From: Tannerellaceae bacterium
GTDB lineage: Bacteria > Bacteroidota > Bacteroidia > Bacteroidales > Tannerellaceae
Length of the DNA stretch: 5,519 nucleotides
Direction of reading: 5' to 3'
Assembly (NCBI GenBank): GCA_031273385.1
Contig: JAISRY010000065.1
Location: 1-5,519 of the forward strand
Shown here: in pieces, positions 1 to 5,519 of the stretch
How the letters are laid out: every line of letters begins with the position of its first letter
Numbering within the stretch: position 1 is the stretch's first letter
Notes under the pieces: generated by a model
Databases searched by the model: none
Told to the model about the DNA's origin: nothing
The model's input: the letters and a program-made list of their open reading frames with translations, nothing else
Made by a program: the position numbers and the translations under genes

Positions 1-19
1 GTAAATTCTGATTCAGACA

Positions 20-34
20 CGTTTATAATGACGA
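20..34 (+). repeat. 15-base copy of the left end of the intergenic palindrome
   Basis: The 15 bases CGTTTATAATGACGA here recur exactly at 2254-2268, where they form the left boundary of the long inverted repeat between the propeller gene and the oxidoreductase gene. Beyond these bases the two places differ, so this is either the edge of a degenerate or truncated second copy, or a chance or target-site match. The window starts only 19 bases upstream, so whether a full element lies to the left cannot be seen. Confidence 0.45.
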
Positions 35-80
35 GGTACTTCTGTTATTTCCGATTGTGTATGTGTTTCGTTCTTTTTCC

Positions 81-88
81 TATATTTG
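81..88 (+). promoter_or_regulatory. Bacteroidetes -7 box upstream of the nucleoside hydrolase gene
   Basis: TATATTTG fits the Bacteroides housekeeping -7 consensus TAnnTTTG exactly. The -33 element is poor: the nearest candidate is ATTG at 54-57, with a 23-base spacer, slightly longer than the usual 19-21. Transcription would start near 95-97, giving a leader of about 45 bases to the ATG at 141. A start there would exclude the upstream GTG at 57 as the real start codon. Confidence 0.45.
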
Positions 89-140
89 TGGGAAAATATA
101 CTTTTATGAAAAAGGGGTGCATAATAATAAGGTGGCTGTC

Positions 141-1118
141 ATGAAAAAAATTATCTTTTTAATTGCAATGGCGATGGCTTTTGGCTCTTGCCGACAGAAA
201 CCGGATAAGGCAACGCCGGTGTCTATTTTTTTTGATACGGATATGGGGGGCGATTATGATGACGTGGGGGCTTTAACTATCTTACATGCGCTTGCCGATA
301 GCGGCGAAGCCCGTATCCTGGCAACTGTTTCGAGCAATCGTTACGAGCTTACCGCACCGTGTATAGACGTGATTAATACCTATTTCAAACGTCCGGAACT
401 ACCCATTGGATCACCTCTTGCCGGGCCAAATAAGCCTGACGACTGGCACGCAGATAGGTGGACGGATGCCTTGGCCGCCCATTTTCCACATACCGTTCAA
501 GCAACTGCCGATGTGCCGGATGCCGTAGAGGTCTATCGGCGCATACTGGCCGGCGAACCGGATAGTTCGGTCGTCGTACTGACGGTTGGGTTTTTTACCA
601 ATTTGGCCGCCTTGCTGCAATCGCCGCCCGATCGATACAGTGATTTGGACGGTACGCAATTAGTCTTGAAAAAAGTGAAGCGGTTGGTGGCTATGGCCGG
701 AACGTTTCCACAAGGTCGTGAATACAACGTGTTTACAGACTCCACCGCTTCTGTGGCGACACTCGAACGATGGCCTACGCCTATCCTTTTCAGCGGTTGG
801 GAAATCGGTGAACGGATATTGACCGGTAAACGGTTAGTCGCTTCCGATATGCAGGAGACGCCCGCAAAACACGCCTTTACCGTTTGTCTGCGGCAGGACA
901 ATCCCGAAGGTCGCCAAAGTTGGGACGAAACGGCGGTATTGGTTGCCGTTCGCGGTGTAGCGCCCTATTTCAATACGGTAAAAGGAGAGATCATCGTGCG
1001 TGGCGACGGCAGCAACGCATGGGAAAACAATCCCAACGGCAAACACGAATACCTGACCTGGAAAATGCCTGTCGAAGAACTGGCAAAAGTGATAGAAGAT
1101 TTAATGATGCATGAGTAG
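141..1118 (+). CDS. nucleoside hydrolase-family lipoprotein
   Basis: The protein has 325 residues, about the usual size for inosine-uridine nucleoside hydrolases plus an export signal. These enzymes cleave N-ribosidic bonds using a Ca2+-bound water. The N-terminal motif DTDMGGDYDD (residues 32-41) matches the family signature DTDxGxDxDD for calcium and ribose binding. LTVGFFTNLA (147-156) corresponds to the family's T..GPLTNLA segment, and EYN (194-196) to the substrate-binding ExN. Near the C-terminus the usual HD catalytic pair is W261-D262, so the family histidine is missing and substrate or activity may differ. A short hydrophobic leader ends at FGSC with Cys17, so it is probably a lipoprotein facing the periplasm or outer surface. 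The lipobox has Phe at -3, which is atypical. The ATG at 141 is chosen over the in-frame GTG at 57 because it starts a proper signal peptide, has AAGGTGG five bases upstream, and lies after the -7 box at 81-88. The real substrate is unknown. Confidence 0.85.
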   Translation: MKKIIFLIAMAMAFGSCRQKPDKATPVSIFFDTDMGGDYDDVGALTILHALADSGEARILATVSSNRYELTAPCIDVINTYFKRPELPIGSPLAGPNKPDDWHADRWTDALAAHFPHTVQATADVPDAVEVYRRILAGEPDSSVVVLTVGFFTNLAALLQSPPDRYSDLDGTQLVLKKVKRLVAMAGTFPQGREYNVFTDSTASVATLERWPTPILFSGWEIGERILTGKRLVASDMQETPAKHAFTVCLRQDNPEGRQSWDETAVLVAVRGVAPYFNTVKGEIIVRGDGSNAWENNPNGKHEYLTWKMPVEELAKVIEDLMMHE

Positions 1119-1167
1119 GATATCTGCGTTTTATGATTAATTTTACAGACAATTAAAAATACTACCT

Positions 1168-2160
1168 ATGCACACTCCCCATTTTATACTCCTATTATGC
1201 TGCTGTTTAGCCGTAGCGTGCAGTTCCGCCGATCCTACATTTCCCATCGAAGAGACTATCACAGAGGAATTAATGCCTTTGCAGGGGATCACCAACCCTA
1301 TCATGGTGGATGTGAAACATCCTTTTTTAATTATTGAAAACTATAAGCTGAATGATAGTATATTTCATATCTACGATCTTGCCAGCTATGAATTGAAAAG
1401 CGTTTTTGGGGTAAGGGGAGAGGGTCCTGGTGAGTTTATGGTTCCGCAGTTATTGCATACGCCGCTTTCAGATCTTCTTATTCAAGATAACAACCGGATT
1501 CATCGGTTCGGTATCAGCGAAGAGGGGCTTTCTGTGTTCAAGGACGCTAAACAGCTATGTTATATATATGATGTATATGGAGCCGCCTTTATAAATGACT
1601 CCATATATGTGATGGACGCCATATATACTGCTCCCAGCGTGCATCTTTTACGTGTGCAAGATGAGTTGCCCAGGAAATCCTGGACATACCGGAACCCTGA
1701 TATATTCGATTATTATATAGATCCTGATATGGGTAATGTATTTGCCAATGAAAGCCGTATCGTGTTCTGTTATGGATATAAGAAACAGATTGATTTTATG
1801 GATACGGAGTTTAACCTTATCAAAAGGGTGAAGTTTGAGTTCGCGAAACCTATTCCGGTTAACTCCGAAAATGAGGGGGATGTCAAGGTGAGTTATGTAT
1901 ATAGCTATTTGGGTAGTCGCTATTTATACACCCTCTTTTTTGGCACATCGTGGAATGATCATAGAGCCAGGTCTACTCTCGGGACTATTCTTGAGGTGTA
2001 TGATTTAGACGGGAATCCGGTAGCCAGATACCAGTTGGATGGAAGACGCCCTGTTTACTTTGCCGTAGATGAGGAGACGTTCACGCTTTATGGAGCGGGA
2101 GAAGAGGGTGATCCGGAAGATTATTTGCTGGTATATACATTAAAAGGACTTTCGAGTTGA
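1168..2160 (+). CDS. beta-propeller lipoprotein, BF3164/TolB-like type
   Basis: The 330-residue protein begins with a hydrophobic leader rich in Leu and Cys and a lipobox AVAC, putting the lipidated residue at Cys18, so it is probably a membrane-anchored periplasmic or surface lipoprotein. The best diagnostic is GVRGEGPGEF at residues 81-90, the Gly-rich GxGPGEF turn found in Bacteroidetes six-bladed beta-propeller families (BF3164 lipoproteins, DUF5128-like). Repeating short strands of the form 'hydrophobic-D-hydrophobic' and a final strand near DYLLVYTLKG fit a propeller. No enzymatic residues are recognised; the family has no settled function and may bind ligands or proteins. It starts 49 bases after the nucleoside hydrolase stop with no clear promoter or terminator between them, so cotranscription is plausible. 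The start has only an A/T-rich leader and no Shine-Dalgarno. The gene is richer in A/T and in ATA/TAT codons than its neighbours, which hints at a different history. Exact family assignment is from motif memory. Confidence 0.75.
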   Translation: MHTPHFILLLCCCLAVACSSADPTFPIEETITEELMPLQGITNPIMVDVKHPFLIIENYKLNDSIFHIYDLASYELKSVFGVRGEGPGEFMVPQLLHTPLSDLLIQDNNRIHRFGISEEGLSVFKDAKQLCYIYDVYGAAFINDSIYVMDAIYTAPSVHLLRVQDELPRKSWTYRNPDIFDYYIDPDMGNVFANESRIVFCYGYKKQIDFMDTEFNLIKRVKFEFAKPIPVNSENEGDVKVSYVYSYLGSRYLYTLFFGTSWNDHRARSTLGTILEVYDLDGNPVARYQLDGRRPVYFAVDEETFTLYGAGEEGDPEDYLLVYTLKGLSS

Positions 2161-2199
2161 GAGTTGAGAACGACGGGATATGTCTGTCGTTCTTAACTC
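2161..2199 (+). terminator. 14-bp hairpin just after the propeller gene, possible terminator
   Basis: GAGTTGAGAACGAC (2161-2174) pairs with GTCGTTCTTAACTC (2186-2199) around an 11-base loop: 13 Watson-Crick pairs plus one G-U pair on the + strand transcript. It begins at the first base after the stop codon. The left arm is preceded by a second GAGTTGA (2154-2160) that includes the stop, so this heptamer is tandemly duplicated. No real T-tract follows (only CCTTTGCC), so classic intrinsic termination is uncertain. It may instead act as a 3'-end stabiliser. Confidence 0.5.
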
Positions 2200-2256
2200 G
2201 CCTTTGCCTCCGATCGCAAGGTTTGTATGTCGCACCTCTGGATTGCTTCACTGCGT

Positions 2257-2563
2257 TTATAATGACGACGAATTGCAATCGCCTGAAAATCAAATAGTAT
2301 CCGTCATTATAGCCGAGCGCAAGCAAGAACGTCATGTCGACCGAGCGCAGCGAGTGGTGACACCATAAGATCGCACCCCCCAGCCCTTTCGATCTGAGGT
2401 GTCTCCACTCGCTGCGCTCGGTCGACATGACGTTCTCCCGCTCGGTCCCCCTAACGGGATTGCTATCGCCGTCATTTCCTTTTTTGATAAACTGGTTTAT
2501 TGGGTACTCGCAATGACGGGTACTATTTGATTTTCAGGAGATTGTAATTCGTCGTCATTATAA
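2257..2563. repeat. nested inverted-repeat element, MITE-like
   Basis: Outer arms of 52 bp, 2257-2308 and 2512-2563, are reverse complements at 49 of 52 positions. The outermost bases are TTATAA at both ends, followed inwards by TGACGACG on the left and its complement CGTCGTCA on the right. Since TTATAA is its own reverse complement, it could be either part of the arms or a 6-bp target duplication. The 203-base interior holds a second strong hairpin (2313-2445) and a 66-base single-sided segment (2446-2511). That segment carries another CCGTCATT (2469-2476), which could pair with 2512-2519 in competition with the left arm. There is no open reading frame of a transposase, so any movement would need an enzyme from elsewhere. 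Related words (GGATTGCT at 2240-2247 and 2457-2464, CGCAATGACGG at 2509-2519) resemble dispersed extragenic repeats of many bacteria. The element is clear in sequence; its mobile nature is inferred. Confidence 0.8.
2313..2445. repeat. inner hairpin with perfect 31-bp arms
   Basis: Bases 2327-2357 and 2405-2435 are perfect reverse complements (31 of 31). After one mismatch the pairing continues inwards for six more bases (arms 2327-2364 and 2398-2435, 37 of 38), then through AGATCG (2368-2373) with CGATCT (2390-2395), leaving a 16-base C-rich loop. Outwards, CCGAGCG (2313-2319) pairs with CGCTCGG (2439-2445) across a small asymmetric internal loop. The arm core GTCATGTCGACCGAGCGCAG followed by CGAGTGG resembles a dispersed intergenic palindrome recalled from Bacteroidetes genomes. 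It sits inside the larger palindrome as if one repeat had inserted into another. In RNA it would be a very stable stem and could end or protect transcripts. Confidence 0.8.
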
Positions 2564-2611
2564 GTTATATATTTTTCATCACTTAATGTGTTGACCCTGG
2601 TTTTTTGATCA

Positions 2612-2628
2612 GTAAAATAGGGTTTTAC
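2612..2628. promoter_or_regulatory. short inverted repeat upstream of the -7 box, possible operator
   Basis: GTAAAA (2612-2617) and TTTTAC (2623-2628) form a perfect 6-bp inverted repeat with a 5-base centre. It ends 12 bases before the -7 box at 2641 and thus covers the region where the -33 element should be. A symmetric site here could bind a regulator, which would fit the weak -33. A 6-bp A/T-rich palindrome can also arise by chance. Confidence 0.25.
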
Positions 2629-2640
2629 GAAATAGATCGT

Positions 2641-2648
2641 TATCTTTG
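2641..2648 (+). promoter_or_regulatory. Bacteroidetes -7 box for the oxidoreductase/HEAT operon
   Basis: TATCTTTG matches TAnnTTTG exactly and is followed by C, a common context in Bacteroides promoters. No TTTG lies at the expected 19-21 bases upstream, so the promoter may depend on an activator. Transcription would start near 2653-2656, leaving a leader of about 45 bases before the ATG at 2701. Confidence 0.5.
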
Positions 2649-2700
2649 CTCTTCGGTTTGACATAAAAGGCTAACAATTGTCTAATTATATATTTATGCT

Positions 2701-3957
2701 ATGAGAACGAATAGAAGGGAGTTTATTAAGGCTCTTGGAGGGATCGCCGTTTTTACCGTCGTGCCGCGGCATGTACTGGGGAGGGGTTTTCTCGCTCCGA
2801 GCGATCAGCTGACGAAAGGAATTATCGGGACGGGCGGTATGGGGCGCGGCCATGCCGGTTATGCGGGAACACGCTTAGTCGCCGTCTGTGATGTGGATAA
2901 GAACCACCTCGAGTTGGGGAAAAAGCTTGTGTCGGATACCATCGCGGCCTACCATGATTTCCGCGACCTGATACGGGATCCGAATGTGGATATCGTCCAT
3001 ATCGCCACCCCTCCCCATTGGCATGGAATCATGTCGGTAGAGGCGGCAAAGGCGGGAAAAGATATCTGGTGTGAGAAACCCATGACACGTACCATTGGAG
3101 AGGGGAAGCGCGTGATGGAGGCGGTAAAGCAGTACGGGCGGATGTACCGGCTGAATACCTGGTTCCGTTTTGCCGACACGTTCTATGGACTGGGCGTACC
3201 GGTTAAGCCGTTGAAAAAGATGGTACAGAGCGGGATGTTGGGATGGCCGCTGAAGGTGACGATCAGTAAGCATACCGGTTTTGACTGGAAATTCTACTGG
3301 GTAGGCAAGGAGTATCTCGAGCCGCAAACGGTGCCCGCCGAACTGGATTACGACTTCTGGCTGGGGCCGGCTCCCTACAAACCCTATCATGCACACCGTG
3401 TACACGGCACATTCCGCGGCTATTGGGATTATGACGGCGGCGGACTGGGCGATATGGGACAGCATTATATTGATCCCGTACAGTATATATTGGGGAAAGA
3501 CCATACCAGCCCCGTCAAGGTGGAGGTCGACGCTCCGCAGCAGCATCCCGACGCCGTGGGGACGTGGCGCTCGATCACCTATACGTATGACGACGGTTGC
3601 CAGATCGTCCTTTGGGGCGGCGACTACGGCGATCCCGATACGCCTTATATCTCCGGCCCGAACGGCCGTGTGTATAAAAACTTCGTATGTGATATCCCGA
3701 ACTGGGAAAAGAAGCTGGCCGATTACCCCGACCCGCTGCCTGAGGTGACGGACTTTCTCGAATGTGTGAAGACGCGCCAGCCGTTTGCCTTGAATGAGCG
3801 GAACGGATTCCGCTCGGCGACGATCGTGAATATGGGCGCAGTGGCGTTGCGGTTGAACCGTACGCTACACTTTGATCCGGTGAAACTTGAATTTATAAAC
3901 GACGAAGCCGCTAACCGCCTGTTGGATCAGCCGATGCGTTCGCCGTGGAGTATATAA
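2701..3957 (+). CDS. Gfo/Idh/MocA-family oxidoreductase with Tat signal
   Basis: This 418-residue protein is an NAD(P)-dependent dehydrogenase of the Gfo/Idh/MocA family, which oxidises or reduces sugars, inositols and glycosides. NRREFIK (residues 4-10) and the hydrophobic stretch after it form a twin-arginine signal, so it is probably folded with cofactor and exported to the periplasm. The Rossmann dinucleotide motif GTGGMG is at 43-48, with Asp64 at the end of the second strand, an acidic residue that usually favours NAD. The family EKP motif is at 125-127 (Lys126), and D251 and H255 in DMGQH complete the usual catalytic Lys/Asp/His set. DFWLGPAP (218-225) and DYDGGGLGD (243-251) are typical of the Bacteroidetes/Planctomycetes glycoside-acting branch. 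The conserved EKP separates it from the GH109 glycosidases, where that position differs. It is followed after 26 bases by the HEAT-repeat gene, probably in one operon. A two-codon ATG-CTA-TGA at 2696-2704 overlaps the start and could influence initiation. The substrate is not determined by the sequence. Confidence 0.9.
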   Translation: MRTNRREFIKALGGIAVFTVVPRHVLGRGFLAPSDQLTKGIIGTGGMGRGHAGYAGTRLVAVCDVDKNHLELGKKLVSDTIAAYHDFRDLIRDPNVDIVHIATPPHWHGIMSVEAAKAGKDIWCEKPMTRTIGEGKRVMEAVKQYGRMYRLNTWFRFADTFYGLGVPVKPLKKMVQSGMLGWPLKVTISKHTGFDWKFYWVGKEYLEPQTVPAELDYDFWLGPAPYKPYHAHRVHGTFRGYWDYDGGGLGDMGQHYIDPVQYILGKDHTSPVKVEVDAPQQHPDAVGTWRSITYTYDDGCQIVLWGGDYGDPDTPYISGPNGRVYKNFVCDIPNWEKKLADYPDPLPEVTDFLECVKTRQPFALNERNGFRSATIVNMGAVALRLNRTLHFDPVKLEFINDEAANRLLDQPMRSPWSI

Positions 3958-3983
3958 TCCGTTAATTTTAGGAACGTTGCATT

Positions 3984-5519
3984 ATGAAGAAGATAGATAG
4001 ATTATTCAGTTTACTTTTGGTATTGTTCGTGTGCGTGGGTGGGTTGATGGCGCAGTCGCCGGGAAACCGTACCGCCCGGACAATCGTTGCGGATGTGCTG
4101 GCGCAGATGCCGGCGGACAATCCGGCAGTCTATGAGAAACAGATCAAAGACCTCGCGACGGCCGGCGAAGAGGGCGTCCTGCTCCTGGCCGATATGATAA
4201 ACCCTCCGGGTAAAGGCAGCAATGCGCAGGTAGAATATGCGTTGTCGGGGCTTTCCGCCTACGTGTCGGAAAAGGGGAGGGAAGAGCTCCGCACGGTGGT
4301 GGCCAAGGCCTACGCCAAAGCGTTGGACAAGGTGTCGGAAAAGGAGATAAAAGCCTTTATTATCGGCCAGTTGCAACTCGTCGGCGGGGATGAAAGCGTA
4401 GACGCCCTGAGCCGTTACCTGGGCGATGAACGGTTGGGCGACCCTGCCGCCCGTGCGTTGGCTTCGATAAAGCCCGCCGCTGCCGTCGAGCCGCCACATG
4501 ATATTAAGGCGGCAACCGCTTTACTGAAAAAGACGGCAAAATCCGGAGAGGTACACCAGCGTATCGCCGCCCTGCAGGCCGTTCTTTCCATCCAGGGAAA
4601 AGAGGGGATGAAGTGGGTGCAGTCAGCCTTGAAAGACCCCTCCAGGGAGTACCGTAACGCCGCATTGGATTTCACCTCCCGTTTTGCCGACGGCGAGGTA
4701 TATGTCGATTTGCTGAAAACCATGATCAAGGCAAAGCAGCCGGAAGTAAAGGTGGATATCCTGAACTGGCTGGGGCGCGAGAGCCTTTCTGCGGAAAAGA
4801 ACCCCATCATCAGGAATCTGGAGATACGGTTTGACCTGCCTGCCAGACTGGCGTTGCTGAATCAGCTGAAAGACGGGAGCTTTGACGTCAGGCAGGCCGC
4901 CGTCTTTGCGCTGGTCAGGATAGGCGACCCGTCGGTGATCGCTTCGCTGGCGGATTTGCTGACGTCCGACGATGGGCAGACCGTTCAGCTGGCAAAGGAG
5001 GCGTTGGCGGTATTTAACGGCGACATACGTAGCGTGGCGCGGGTGATCCCGTCGGCAAGCGATGCCGGGAAGATCGCCGGCGTAGAGCTGTTGGCCATGC
5101 GCAGGGCATCTTCGACCATCAACAGGGTGCTCGACCTGATTAAAACCGGTTCTCCCGAAGTGAAAGCGGCGGCTTATACGGCGTTGAAAGATGTCGTGAC
5201 GGATAAGGACTTCACGCTCCTCTGCGGTATGTTGGAGACGGCGGAGGCCGAGGCTGTTCCCCCGCTCCAGCAGGCGGTCATCGCTTCCGTTTCAGCCATG
5301 CCCGGCGAGGGGCGGGCGGGAGTCGTTTTCCGGCGTATGCTGCAAGCCGGCGAGAACCGGAAATACCTCTATTATACCGTCCTTTCGGCTACCGGCGACC
5401 AAGAGGCGCTGGGCACGATTATGAACGGCTTCCGAGCGGATAAGGGCGTGGCTAAGGATGCGGCTTTTGATGCGTTGCTGAGCTGGAAAGGGGTAGAGGT
5501 GGCCGGCGAACTGCTGGCC
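3984..5519 (+). CDS. secreted HEAT-repeat protein, 3' end outside window
   Basis: The frame opens at ATG 3984 and stays open for 512 codons to the window edge, so the C-terminus is missing. AGGAA lies nine bases upstream of the start. Residues 1-23 form a Sec signal peptide (hydrophobic core LLLVLFVCVGG, likely cleavage after LMA at 23), so the protein is periplasmic or secreted. The rest is alpha-helical with HEAT/PBS-lyase-like repeats, seen best at about 216-235 (LKDPSREYRNAAL), 300-335 (FDVRQAAVFALVRIGDPSV) and 388-420 (GSPEVKAAAYTAL). Such repeats make a curved scaffold for binding proteins or ligands; no catalytic motif is visible in this part. It directly follows the Gfo/Idh/MocA gene, and in Bacteroidetes comparable proteins often carry a C-terminal DUF1080 domain acting on 3-keto-glycosides. 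That domain, if present, lies beyond the window, so the role is an inference. The gene is clearly richer in G/C than the propeller gene. Confidence 0.85.
   Translation, partial: MKKIDRLFSLLLVLFVCVGGLMAQSPGNRTARTIVADVLAQMPADNPAVYEKQIKDLATAGEEGVLLLADMINPPGKGSNAQVEYALSGLSAYVSEKGREELRTVVAKAYAKALDKVSEKEIKAFIIGQLQLVGGDESVDALSRYLGDERLGDPAARALASIKPAAAVEPPHDIKAATALLKKTAKSGEVHQRIAALQAVLSIQGKEGMKWVQSALKDPSREYRNAALDFTSRFADGEVYVDLLKTMIKAKQPEVKVDILNWLGRESLSAEKNPIIRNLEIRFDLPARLALLNQLKDGSFDVRQAAVFALVRIGDPSVIASLADLLTSDDGQTVQLAKEALAVFNGDIRSVARVIPSASDAGKIAGVELLAMRRASSTINRVLDLIKTGSPEVKAAAYTALKDVVTDKDFTLLCGMLETAEAEAVPPLQQAVIASVSAMPGEGRAGVVFRRMLQAGENRKYLYYTVLSATGDQEALGTIMNGFRADKGVAKDAAFDALLSWKGVEVAGELLA

Noticed and set aside
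57..140. In-frame GTG start giving a 28-residue N-terminal extension of the nucleoside hydrolase
   Set aside because: The extension hides the lipoprotein signal, contains the likely -7 box, and the ATG at 141 has AAGGTGG just upstream.
1574..1607. TATATGGA/TCCATATA inverted repeat within the propeller gene
   Set aside because: An 8-bp stem with an 18-base loop in A/T-rich coding DNA is easily explained by composition.
2180..2368. Plus-strand frame of 62 codons in the gap
   Set aside because: It starts in the hairpin loop, reads into the repeat arms, and gives no protein-like pattern.
2081..2428. Minus-strand frame of 115 codons covering the propeller 3' end and part of the palindrome
   Set aside because: It runs through the inverted repeats, has no recognisable domain, and overlaps a real gene.
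2257..2563. CRISPR array
   Set aside because: The repeats are inverted and nested, not direct and regularly spaced, and no cas gene is present.
2875..3546. Minus-strand frame of 223 codons inside the oxidoreductase
   Set aside because: It is an antisense shadow of a well-conserved gene; the translation shows no family signature.
2701..3957. GH109-type glycosidase
   Set aside because: The protein keeps the EKP lysine and the Asp/His pair of dehydrogenases and lacks the GH109 motifs I remember.
4011..4810. Two minus-strand frames opposite the HEAT gene
   Set aside because: The + strand frame from 3984 is continuous, has a signal peptide and HEAT repeats; the antisense frames come from its G/C-rich codons.

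Overview
This looks like chromosomal DNA from a Bacteroidales bacterium, probably close to Parabacteroides or Bacteroides. The evidence is two Bacteroidetes-type -7 boxes (TAnnTTTG, at 81-88 and 2641-2648), mostly weak Shine-Dalgarno signals, two small lipoproteins, and a Tat-signal Gfo/Idh/MocA oxidoreductase directly followed by a secreted HEAT-repeat protein. The genus is inferred from gene families and was not tested by any search. All four recognised genes are on the + strand.

Left part (1-2160): an exported nucleoside hydrolase-family lipoprotein (141-1118) is followed after 49 bases by a lipoprotein that looks like a six-bladed beta-propeller of the BF3164/TolB-like type (1168-2160). 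No terminator is visible between them, so they may share a transcript. The second gene is visibly richer in A/T and in ATA/TAT codons than the genes on the right.

Middle (2161-2700): a 540-base gap without a credible gene. It starts with a 14-bp hairpin directly after the propeller stop codon. It then holds a striking nested palindrome. Outer arms of 52 bp (2257-2308 and 2512-2563, 49 of 52 matching) enclose a second hairpin whose core is a perfect 31-bp inverted repeat (2327-2357 and 2405-2435). TTATAA flanks both ends. This resembles a small non-autonomous mobile element or compound extragenic palindrome. A 15-base piece of its left end recurs at 20-34. The rest of the gap holds the promoter region for the right-hand genes, with a short inverted repeat just upstream of the -7 box.

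Right part (2701-5519): a Gfo/Idh/MocA dehydrogenase with a twin-arginine signal (2701-3957) and, 26 bases later, a HEAT-repeat protein with a signal peptide (3984 to the window edge, still open after 512 codons). Spacing suggests an operon. In Bacteroidetes this pairing often accompanies DUF1080 (3-keto-disaccharide hydrolase-like) domains, and such genes act in oxidative glycoside breakdown. Here that role is an inference, because the C-terminal part of the second protein lies outside the window. The most unusual item in the window is the nested palindrome. The protein genes belong to known families.
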